DNA from: Dicaeum eximium
Lineage: Eukaryota > Chordata > Aves > Passeriformes > Dicaeidae
Assembly: GCA_013396995.1 (NCBI GenBank)
Contig: VWZP01005665.1
Coordinates: 107,267 to 171,266, forward strand
Direction of reading: 5' to 3'
Length of the DNA: 64,000 nt
Shown: one piece after another, positions 27,601 through 39,600 of the stretch
Layout of the letters: every line of letters begins with the position of its first letter
How positions within the stretch are numbered: position 1 is the stretch's first letter
Position numbers and translations under genes: made by a program
The notes under the pieces: model-generated
What the model saw: only the letters and a program-made list of their open reading frames with translations
Database searches by the model: none
What the model was told of the DNA's origin: nothing

Positions 27601-30600
27601 AGGTGATGGACGTGTGGGGATTGCTGGGCTGATGGACCTGTGGGAATGGCCAAGGTGATGGACCTGTGGGGATTGCTGGGCTGATGGACCTGTGGGGATT
27701 GCTGGGCTGATGGACCTGTGGGGATTGCCCCGTGTCCTGCAGGGCTGGAGCGAGGCACCGAGTACAGCTTCCGCGTGGCCGCCATGACCGTCAATGGCAC
27801 TGGCCCCGCCACTGACTGGGTGTCGGCCGAGACCTTCGAGAGCGACCTGGACGGTGAGAGACCCTGGGATTGGGACAGTAAAATGTGGGAATTCATTCGT
27901 TTCATGTCACTGACATCTGGCTGCCTGTTTGAAAGGCAAACCTCTGTGTTTTCATTTCTGTTCTAGGCGTACAATGGGGTTTATTTAGGATTGACATCAA
28001 TTTCTACTTTAACAGAAAATTCTTGGCAAGTCAGTAAAGTGGCTTGAAATGAAACTCTGCTTCTACACTTCCCACTGCTGCATGTTGGCACCAAGTGCTT
28101 TTTGCTAAGGATACTCATTTATAGTGACAATGAGATGTCACAGTAGGAAAGAAATCATGGAAAACATTCTCAGCCACAGCCCTTTGCAGTCTTGCCCCCA
28201 TGTTGGTGCTGTGCTTTCTTTGAACCAGAGTAACTTATTTTGCACAGAAGAAAAGGGAGATGAATTATATTTTCTATATTTTCTGCACCACATCTCCCAT
28301 CAGAAGTTCTGTTGTAGGTATTAAATAAAAATTTTATTGAAATTGTGGGTATTAGAATAATTACATTGAAATTCCGAGGATAGCAGAAAGGTTCCTGAGC
28401 TTGTTGGAGCATTAAATGAGATATTCCAAAGCTCTTTGCATGTGCTGTGAAGGGTTCTCCTCAACAGAGGCTCTGTCCCACCAAGTCCATGGATTTGTGT
28501 GCTGTGTCAGAGCAGGCTCAGAGATCCTGGCAGCTGGGAGGTGGAATAATGGAAATGGGTCAATATTTTCTCTCTGCTGCTGGAGGATCCTTCAGCAGCC
28601 AGCTCAGGAAGCCTGGAAAACCTTTCTTCCATCTCTGTCTGTGCACAGCTGATGCTCAGCTTAATCCTGGTCCTCCTGCTGCTCGTTCTCCGGTGTGAAC
28701 AGAGCAGTTCAGGGATGTGGATGCTGGAAATTCCTTGATCTGTGTGTCAGTTGGCCCTTAGTGGATGTGACACACCCTTGGAGCTACCAGGTCCCCAAAG
28801 GGGGCAGAGCTCTGTAAATGAGCACCTCACAGGGCAATGGAAGTGTCCCTGAACTGGAGTTAACACTTTGCCAGAGGACAGCACCAGGATTAAATTTAAA
28901 TGTAAACAGGGCAGAAGGATGAAGAAAAAAAATAACATTTCCATTCTTTGTTGGCTTTGTAGTTTAAATTTTTTCACCTCCAAGTGTTGAAGGAAATCTG
29001 ACTTTCACATTGTTTCTATTGAATAAAGTAATAAAAATTGACATTTAAGACAGCATAACATGATATTCATATAACTCTGCATACACCTGTGAGATCTATG
29101 TGTGCACTGTGTTTCTTGGGTTTCTTTCTTTAGAAAGCTCATGTGGATAATTTTAACACCATGCAAATGCATTTACAGCTCATCTTGTGTTTCTTAGGTT
29201 CAGCTGACATGTGAGGCATCATTTCTTTTTATTCCATGGCTGCCTTTTGAGTTTACATAGAAAGTAATTCCCAGGAGAGTCCCATGGATGTAAACGGGAG
29301 CAGGAGTGTTACAATTCCACACTGGAGTCAGAGCAGGTTCCCCCTGAGGGAAGTGTTGAACAGTTGTACAGAGTTTGTCCCCAGTGCAGTGGAAATGTCA
29401 CCTCTCCTGCTGCACTTGGAGCTTTGCTGTGTTTGATAGTTGGGAACTGGAACTGCTGGGCTGTGTCAGCAGCAGCACCAGAGCTCCCCGGGCTGGGGGC
29501 CAAGGCTGTGCTGTGATCCAAATAATCCTGTTGTGGTGCTTTATTAAATGTTTGTAGAGAAATGCAGCGTGTTTCATTAAAATGAAATCCCTGCAGGAAG
29601 CACAAGTCCTTGATTCCATTTGGAGTGGGGAGCTCAGTTTGCTCTTGCAGAGACTTATCCCTAATCCGCAGGCACCCGACAAAAGGATTTATTTAATTTT
29701 TGAGAAATGAACCCAAAGTTAGGGACGCTCCAGGGACAGTTGGGAGATTGCTTTTAGGTTCTAGTCAACAGTAGGGAAAAGCCTCTTAGGAGAAATATTA
29801 GGGGCTTACGGTGGCACGTTGTGGAAGTGTTCTGGTGTTAGGGATCCACATTCCGTGTCTCTGTGGGATGGGATGAGACTTGAGTTGCTTTTGTGGGAAG
29901 GGTTTGAACATTTGATGTGGACTCTGTATTTTCTGAACTTTTAGTATGGCTGTGTAGTTCCTGCTTATATTGTATGAATTCTGGGAATCCAGGGATCTAG
30001 GCAGAGACAACTGTAGGACAAATGAGGAGAACCCTTTGCAGTGCAGGTCTTTAAGCGGTTAAATATCCTGTTTAATGCTACAACCAGCTCAGGAACCTTT
30101 CTTTCATCACCAGACTTTTCCATGCAATTATTGTAATACCCACAAGTAAGAAACATGATGGAATTGAAAGTAGATGAATTTGTGGAGAGGAAAGATGGGA
30201 TAAAACTGGTGGTATTTGGAAAATCAGGTGACAACATGGGCAACAGGGATATGCCTAAGCAGATCTGATACAAAAACCATCCCAACCCCCTAAGCTTCAG
30301 CACCACTATCCTGCCTTTTAAAGGGTAAATCTGTTGGAGTGTAATGTTAATATTCTGCTCTTGGAGCTCTTTGCTCTCTCCTGCACACCAAAGTTTCATT
30401 GTGCTCATTCCAACACACTGAAGTGCTTTGTTTGACCTTCCTGCCTCACGGTCTCCATGTGATTGCCTTTATTTGAGAGAAGGCCTTGCACTGCCTCCCT
30501 TTTTCTGCAGAGACCCGTGTGCCCGAGGTGCCCAGCTCCCTGCACGTGCGGCCGCTGGTCACCAGCATCGTGGTGAGCTGGACCCCGCCCGAGAACCAGG

Positions 30601-33600
30601 ACGTGGTGGTCAGGGGTTACGCCATCGGCTACGGCATCGGCAGCCCCCACGCTCAGACCATCAAGGTGGACTACAAACAGAGATACTACACCATTGAGAA
30701 CCTGGGTGAGTGCAGGAAATGTCATCTGTGCCCAGCCCAGCCTCCCTCAGCCCTCCTTAAACAACTTCCATGTGAGCAGCAGCCCGAATTCACCGTGCTC
30801 CATGCGGAGCTGTAGGAGAAAAAGGGACTGAAATGTCACCGGGATTCACTGGTGGCTCCTTTAAAAGGAAAATAAAGATTCACCTCTCCACAGAACTCTC
30901 TGTGGGAGGTAAAATAGTCTGAAAGTGAGAGAAACAGCAATATTGGGAATTCCGTCAAATCGGAGGTTTGAGTCATTTTGGTTTTGTTCTTTTAAATTGT
31001 TTTTCTCACTCCTGATTTGGCTGTACTTAAAGATAGATTTGCTATAGCTATAGACTTGACCTGTGGTGTCCTTGCCCAGGTACGGGGTGGAATGACATGG
31101 GCTTTAAGGTCCAACCCAAAGCAGTCTGGGATTCTGTGGCCATGAACAGAAGGTCTGTGTGGAGACTTTCTCAGTTCAAATCACATATTCCAGTTCAAAA
31201 TTAAAATACGGAACAAAGAAGTTGTGGAGAAGCAGAAACCAGGATTCACTGGTTGTGCTGATTTCTTTTCACCTTCAGATCCCAGCTCCCACTATGTGAT
31301 AACCCTGAAAGCTTTCAACAACGTGGGGGAAGGGATCCCCCTGTACGAGAGCGCTGTGACCCGGCCCCACTCCGGTGAGTCCTGCCCAGCAGCTGGGATG
31401 GGCTGGGGGTGATGGAAGGGTCCTGGTTGTCAGTTCATCCCGTGCTCTCTGTCCCTGTCACTGCTTGGCCTCACATGTATCCCGATAAACCACCTAAATT
31501 GGGCTCATTTGTAAATGCCAAACTCACCTGACAACTACTAATGGATGTTCTTACTCCAAACGTTCCCCTTACCTGAGCACAACCCCTGTGGGTGCAGTTC
31601 TAAAGACCCTCAGCTGGGGCTTTATGGTCTTTTCCACTGAGATGTTTGAACATGATGCCTGTGTTTGCTTTGTGTCTGTGCTCTGTAGTCACTCACCCTA
31701 AACAACATCTGGGCAGTTTTTATTTTGGCCTTGTAATCCATAAAGAAAAGAGTTTAAGCAGAGAAGTGTGCAGGTGAGCTGTTGCCATGCCAGGGCTCAC
31801 TGGGCTCCCTCCCAGCCTGCTGACACCACCCAGGAATTTGATGGAGGTGCAACACTTGGAGTTAGTCTTGATGAGCTGGAATGCTTGGAGGTTCTCCAGA
31901 GGATGCTGGAACTGCAGTTTCACAGTTACTGCAAGTTGGTCTCTCTCTTGGAACCTTCCTTTGAAGGTGCTTTTTGGAAGGTCCCGGTGTGCTTGGGAAG
32001 TGGCATTTGCACATCCAGAGCTCCAGCTCTGTGTCCTCCTCTTTGTTTTCTGGGAGAGGACTCAGTAGACACTCCAGGCAAATGAAGTTACAGTGACTGA
32101 GTGTTTGGGATTCCCAAGCCATGGTTAAGTGCCCTGGGCACTAATTAGGGCTATGCCAGCAGGGATTTGTTGTCTTACTGTCTGGAGGAGGGAGGACAAT
32201 GCAAGAGTGATGTTATTGCCCAGTCTGATGTCACCTATTAACTCTGGCTTTTCTCTCTTTCTCTCCATTCCTCACCTTCCATCTCATTGCACTTCCCTGC
32301 ATCCCCTCTTTTTTTGTTTTGGTTGACATTAAAATGCTACCTCCTCCCTTTTTAATTATAAACCACGGCCTTTTCCCCATGGATTTCCCAGACACTTCAG
32401 AGGTTGATTTGTTTGTTATTAATGCTCCATACACTCCAGTGCCAGATCCGTCTCCCATGATGCCCCCGGTGGGAGTTCAGGCTTCCATCCTGAGCCATGA
32501 CACCATACGGATCACTTGGGCAGACAACTCCCTGCCCAAGAACCAGAAGATCACGGACGCGCGGTTCTACACCGTCCGCTGGAAAACCAACATCCCTGCC
32601 AACACCAAGTACAAGGTACTGAGTCCCACGGGAGCTTCCCAGGCCAGTCATGGCAAGGCACAGCTCTGGAAACGCTGCTGGGCTCCTTGGAGGGGCAGGA
32701 TTCCTCCAGCTCCACTCCCAGGGGAAGGTACAGCCGAGGGAATGCTGCCAGGATGAGCCCAGGGGCACTGGAGGGCCAGGGTTGCTCTGGGTCTGGTGGG
32801 AGCAGTTCTTTTGTGTCTTCTGTGGGAAGGAGCTGGAGCTAGGCTGCTGTGGGAGTGACTGGAAGAGCTGCTTCAGGCAATGGAAATTTCCAGAGTTGTT
32901 CTGTTCCGTGGACACGGTGATAGTTTGAAGCTCCCCCTGCCCCGATCCCTGGGAGTGAGAGGTGTGGGCTCCCCTGTGGAGAGTCACTAAAGTGTTGCAA
33001 GGAGTGTGTGACTGGGGCCCCTCACTGAGCCATGCAGGGGAAGCAGATTTATCCCCATGGTTGGAAGCTTCCTTTTAGAACCTTTTCCGTTTGTGCAAAG
33101 CTGATGGTGAACCTTTCCTTTGGGAGCTGACTGGCTTCAAAAAACTCAACAAAAACTTTATGATATCCTTGCCTTCCTCTGTTTTCATGGGTTTTGATTT
33201 GGAGACTTGATTTGGGGTTTGGTTTGGTGGTTGGTTGGATTTTTTTATTAATTTTCAGAGTTACCTGGAGGGCTCAAAGCTGCTGACTACAAATTTCACA
33301 TTTGTAATGAGACTCAGAGGAACTGGTTGTTAAAATACCCAGCCAGTGGAGCTCCCTTTATGCTCCTGCCGAGCCAGCTTGTTATAATCCAGATCTTTCC
33401 TTTATTGAAATGAAAAGATGTAAATATGTGTGTATTCCTCCTCTAAAGGCAAGCTACTTCTGAGCCACATTCCTGACTCATGTGCAGTGATGTCTCAGGA
33501 GTGGTTTAAATACAGCTGCGGTTTCATTAGCTAATTGCTTAAAAGAATGAAATAAAATAGAAGATGGAATAAAACAGTAAGTTTACTATTCCTGATGTTC

Positions 33601-36600
33601 CAGTGCTGGTGGTCAGTGGGCAACAAGTTTTACTGGGACCAAAACAAACAGGGAATGATGGAATATAGTTTAAAATTACCCAAAACTGTAGAAAGGATTT
33701 GCCTGAAGGAGAGAAGTTGGAGGTATTTGCTCCAATCACACGTAACCCGTGGTGTCTGGAGAACCTACATGCTGCTTTCCTTCCCTTGTTTTTGTTGGAA
33801 ATCCTCTCCTGCGCTGTTGGATGTTTTTTGGGAGGTCAGACCCCTTGCAGGAAGGGCTGGGTCTCAGTCAGGCTGAGAACTTCACTGCAGTGAGTGCAGT
33901 GCTTGTCCTGGCCCCACCACAGCTCCTGCTCGCTGCACCCAGAGGCTTTGGAGTGTCCCCATTGTTGGGGACAGAAATCCTGTGTCACCTCTGCACGATC
34001 CAGAGCTGCATCTGCTCAGCTCAGTGCGGTTTCATTCTCTCTCTCACCCCTAAATTGGGTGTGGAGACCATTCTCTGGGGTTTTCTGCCTCTGCCCTGTT
34101 CCTGCCCTGTCACAAACTCCTGAGGAAAAGGCTGTGTGTTCCCAACACCAGGGGTTCCTCCCTAAGGAGCTTTGTTTTCCTCAGTTTGTGCAGGATTGTG
34201 CCAGTCTGAGCCTGGAAACCCAAGAACAGATGGGAAGCAGCTCCTGTGCTTTGAACTGTCTCTCTCCACTAACATGGAGCAGTTTTCCAAAGCCCCCTTG
34301 TTGGTCTGTGGGGTTGTCCTGCAGCTACCTGGGATCCATCAGGAATCAATAAAAATATTAAATGTTGGATCTTCTAGGACTGCATAAAAGATAAATCGTT
34401 CAGGGTAATATTTATGGAGTTTATTTTTAGCAGGTGAGCAGAGTTTGGTAGCGTGGGATAGTCTGGCATCTTAAAAATAATAAAGTGCTGTTAAATTGTG
34501 GAGTCTGACACTCCAGGGGGGCTCAGGTGTGTCATTTACACTCAGTGGGATGCACAGGGAAACTAAAACATCCCAAGATTCAAAGCCAGAGATGGAAACC
34601 AGAACTTTCCCCTGTAAAAGGAGCCCAGCTGCCACATCAAATAATACAAATCTTGGAATGCTTAAATACTGCTGGGAGTTCCAGCATCCTAGAGAGGAAG
34701 AGCTTTTTGGGGTAAGGCAGCTGGTAATGCCAGATGGGAGGGAAAGATTCCTGCCTTGGACTTGTCATTCCATCCCTCCCAGCAAGGCCTGCGTTCCCCA
34801 CCTTCCCCAGGGAGCTGTGCCCATTCCAGCTGTGCCCATTCCAGCTGTGTCACAGTCCCACCCACTCCAAACTGCACTGTGTACCAAGGAGACGCTTAGC
34901 CAATGGAGGATTTAATTTTAATTCATTTTATGGGTCTTTGTTGTCTGGCCACAAATCACTGGATCACCTTGGATCGTCACTTCATGAATTCCGTCCCTTG
35001 TAAGAAAAAAGAAAGAAAGATATTGGAGATCTCAGGGTTTGTCACTGCTGGAGCCTTCAGGAAAGGTGCCTTTACTTTGGCAATAAATCAGCTGCACTCA
35101 GTGGTTTCTGGAGGCAGTGGCTGTTCCAGTGTTGTATGGCCCTGTCAGATCCTGAACCAACTCTTTAATTCCATGTTTACACCACTGCAGGTCAAGGTGA
35201 GGAATATACATATCTGTAAATACAGCTTTCCTTCTGTTACATTGACTTCCAGTACATTCTGTTAGTGCTGAAGCCATTTATAACAAATACCAGATCTCTG
35301 TAAATGCTGAATTACAAATTCCACTGTGATCCACGTGTAGTTTCCTTGTGTGATCCTAAATAACCATTTTTTTTTGTGAAAATAATTTACATCTTAGGAA
35401 AGCTTCATTCTCTTCAAGTGTCAGAAGTGTATCTTTAGTTGATTGTTTATTACATTTAAGGTTGTTCTGGAAATTCCAGCAGAAACCTGGGAGGCAGCTC
35501 CAGGTTCCAAGCAGGACTGTTCCTTGCTGTGCTTTTTGTTTTCCCCAGCCAGAAGAGTTAATGAAATGCTGTAAATGAACCCCCAGGTAAACAGGGGAAT
35601 AACCACTGCATAACAAGTGGGCCTTAGACCTTGTATTGTCTTTTTTCATTTCTAATTGATTGCTGTTAAGTGGTCCTGCTGATTGCAGAATTTCTAATGG
35701 AGGATAAACGTTGATATTTGTTTAATGAATTTGCACGACAGAGAAGAACCAGCCCGAGTTAATGACGGTGGTTATGGAAATGCTGGGAACACGTGGGCTG
35801 GGGGTGTCTGGGGGCTCTGGCTTTGGGAAGTGCTCACCCTGGTTTCCCTTTCAGACTGCAAATGCCACCACTCTGAGCTATCTGGTGACAGGGCTGAAGC
35901 CAAACACCCTCTATGAATTCTCGGTGATGGTGACCAAGGGCAGGAGATCCAGCACCTGGAGCATGACAGCACACGGGACAACCTTTGAATTAGGTACTCC
36001 TGGGCCCTGGGAGGGCTGGGTTATTCCTAAAGAAACCTCCACCTGAAATGGTTCTGCTGATTAGCACTTGCTGGTGGGGATCTGAATAGTTCAGTCAGAA
36101 ATTCTGATGAAAAAACAACAACATACTTCAAAATTGCAAGGGATGATTGCAGGAGAATTTACATCAAATTACAGAGGTCATGAATAATGTACCATACTTC
36201 ATGGGCAGGAGAGAAGAAAGTGTCACAAAAAGCACATTAACAGCAAATACAAAGAAAACACTTCAGCAAATAATAATTAAAAACTGCTGTAAATGTGGTG
36301 ATAGTTGTTACAGAGTGAGAAGGTGCATGAGGCAAATGAAGACAAAAAAAACAGAGTAGGCATTAAGACATCCAAATGAGCCCTAAATTCCTGTTCAGTG
36401 CAGAACAAAGGGGGTTTGTAGCTGCCAGGAAAAACTCAGGCCCAGGGAGTGACTGTGAGGGCCAGGCCTTCTCCCCAGCCTGCCCCTCATTAGCTCTTCT
36501 TACCCTGCAGTGTTAAATGAACTTGGAGCAATCAAATTAATATTATGCTTAGGGTTCTATTTAGATGGACTGTGGAGGACAAGAAGCCCATCCAAATGAG

Positions 36601-39600
36601 CCCAGAGTTCTCCTTCTAGATGAAGATACAGCCAAAAAGTCAAACATGCAAAGAATTAGTGAGATTTTCCATATATTCTATCATAGAAATTCTATAATTT
36701 CTGCTTAAGAAAAAGCAAACCCAGGATAAAATCTGAACTCTCTGAACTTACTCTGAAGTCCCAGTGAGCTTCACTTGCTTTTGAAAACATTGTTGTGGTT
36801 TTGGGTGGGAATTCCATGATGTGGGGCCAGCTCTGGGCTCTGGGGCTCCTTTCCCATCCCACTATTCCCAGCCCACATTAAACACTCCATTTGGTATTTC
36901 TGCTGACACATGTTCAATCCTCACCATAACTCTACTCTGAGTGCAGAGCTGTAAAAGCTGCACAAATAAAGGTTTTTTAAAGAGAATTTGACACATAGCC
37001 TCTGAGCAAGGACACAATGCAGGAGGGCTCAGTGCATTTAAATAAGAACAGTCAGGTTGAAGTGGTTGTAAGGAATATTTGCAAATATGACCCAAAAGCT
37101 GGGGAACTAAGAAGAAATTTTAAAATAGAAATTTTTTTAAAAGGCTAAATATATTTGTTCATAACAGATCCTGTGATTTATAATACTGGCCAAATTCCTG
37201 AGTGAGTAGCTCATTATTTTGGGATACTCCTGAGGAGTTGTATAGGACTTGCTCCTGAAAGGAAAATAGGGAATTCTGGGCTCTGTGTTGTCTGTGTATT
37301 CCTGATCTCCTGTGGGCTACTCCTGATTTTCTATTTTTGTTTCCTCTGAATCCTGTTTTTACATATTTGGGGCAATAGTTACAATAACTTCTGGGCTTTG
37401 GCTGTCCCTGGTTTCCACCTCTTCATCACAGGGATAATGGGTGGCCATCCCAGAGGATTTATGGATGGATTTCTAATAGGTCATGTACATAAAGCTCTGA
37501 AAATGCAGGAAGTTCAGTGGTACTGTGGTTGTATTAAATACCCAAGGTGGATTTACTCTGGGCTGCCCCCTCAGGAGCCTCCTGGATTTCAGGATGTGGC
37601 ACTGCAGGGATGGTCAGTGCCCTCTGGAGGCTCCAGTTCACAGCAAGGAATTCAGTTCTCTGCTGGAGCAATTTGTGCTGTTTCCTGAATTTTTGTCAGG
37701 AGAGGCTGATGGGAGAAGGAGAACTCTCCCCTCCTTTCTTTCCCTTAGTGCTGCTCTCTGACAACCCAAGGAAAAAGGTTGGCCAGTTTTGTTCAGCAAA
37801 TACTTCTGCATTTGAAACACTCTGAGGTGCAGATGCCTTCCAAATTACAAATCATTCTTCATTAGGTCAATCAGCCATTCCAGGTTTGCTCAGAGATTGT
37901 TCCCCAGAGCAGCTGTGGCTGCCCCTGCATCCCTGGCAGTGCCCAAGGCCAGGTTGGATAGGGCTTGGAGCAGCCTGGGACAGTGGGAGGTGTCCCTGCC
38001 CATAACAGGCACTGAATGGGCTTTAAGGTCCCTTCCCACCCAAACCCCAAACCATTGCAGGCTGGTATCATTCTAAGTTGCTGGTGGATTTACTTTGCTG
38101 ATTGGGATTTAAGGGGCAAATGGGCACTTCTGGGTCTGAGTCCCACCATAAACCTGGAAACAGGCAGATATTTCAGATGCCTACCTATATAGAATGTATC
38201 TTTCACAAGTTTGTGGGGTTTTTCTGATGGCTGAAGAAATTCAGGTGAGAAGTCACTGGCCCCCATTGTCTAGTTTTTTGAGGATGCTCAGTCATGGATC
38301 ACATCTGGTGCCAGAAGTGCTCTGGAAAGGGGGAACTCCATATGGGACATGGAGGCACTGACCTGAGATAGCATTGGCCAGGGAGGGGGTAAATCAGTGG
38401 GACACTACAGGAGCGGGGGATTTATAAAAGTAAAGAGAATAACCCAAATAGAATTGTATTCCACACCAGATGAAGATCCAGGGCCCTGAGGTGGTTGTTC
38501 CTGTGGTGTGACAGAGCAGCTGCTGACACTCTGGGTTTGTGTTTCAGTGCCAACCTCGCCCCCCAAGGACGTGACTGTGGTGAGCAAGGAGGGCAAACCC
38601 CGCACCATCATCGTCAACTGGCAGCCACCCTCCGAGGCCAACGGCAAAATCACAGGTGGGGCACCAGGGACCTGGCCTGGGGCTGCCCACCCTGCTCTGC
38701 CAGCCTCTGCTGTAGCTCACATCCATTAGTTACTTCTGGACCTCCTCAGATACATTCAGGTCTAACTAACTGCAGTGGGAAGTGGAAGTGGAATCAGAAA
38801 TCCAGTTGAAAGTTTAAATATCTCCATAACCTTTGCTTGTGCTGTTCTAATAGCAGGCCTCCAGCAATTATCCCCAGTGCCTCTGGCCCATCAGAGTTTT
38901 ATTTAGGAGAAGGTCCCAGTGCTCTTTGTCATCTTTGTGGCATTTTTGTGCCACAACAGACTTCAGGGCAGTTTCTTGTTCCCCTGACACAGAACCATTA
39001 GGAGTAAACTGTTATTTGCCTTTAACTGCATCACGGCCATATAGGATAAATCACTTTCCAGAAAGTAATAATTACTGATTCCCTTCTATAATTTCTGTTC
39101 AGATTCCCATTTGGAAGGGCTTTCTGAAATAACCCACTTCAATTTTAGGTTTTTTAAAGCTGAAATCAGTTTTTAATGGCATGTTGTTTGCAGTCTGGTT
39201 TTGGGTCTGAGCTCAGAATTAACCATGGTGCAGAATCAAACCTGGGACACCACCTGACTGGGCAGAACTGGAGGCCAGGCTCTGGAGACTAAAACTGATT
39301 AAATCCCTGGGAAAAGGCAGCAAAATGTTTCTTCTCCATGGGAAAGGAGGATTAACTGGAGACACAGCAGCCTTTGGTGGAGGGATTTGGCTGCCAGTGA
39401 GGGGCACAAATGTCTCGCACTGGGGCACACCCAAGGGAGGGGGGAGAGCTACAGAGAGCAGCATTTCCCTGCACAGGGCTGGCAAAATTATCCCATTGTC
39501 CAGCTCCAAAATCCCCTGGCAATGAAGGAAACCCTTGGAACAGAACTGTTCAGTATTTATCAGCTTTTGCACCAGCAGCAGTTAACAGCTTTAAAAATTA

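Larger units (their letters stand above)
26006..27742 (+). other. NEO1: NEO1 intron E6-E7
   Basis: This 1.7-kb intron has a 72-bp tandem duplication (26493-26620) and a 26-bp tandem array (27586-27728) that reaches the acceptor of E7. Nothing else was recognised. Confidence 0.88.

Noticed and set aside
36147..36359. 70-residue + strand ORF with several Cys (CCKCGDSC)
   Set aside because: It lies in an AT-rich intron, has no splice signals in phase with NEO1 and no zinc-finger spacing.
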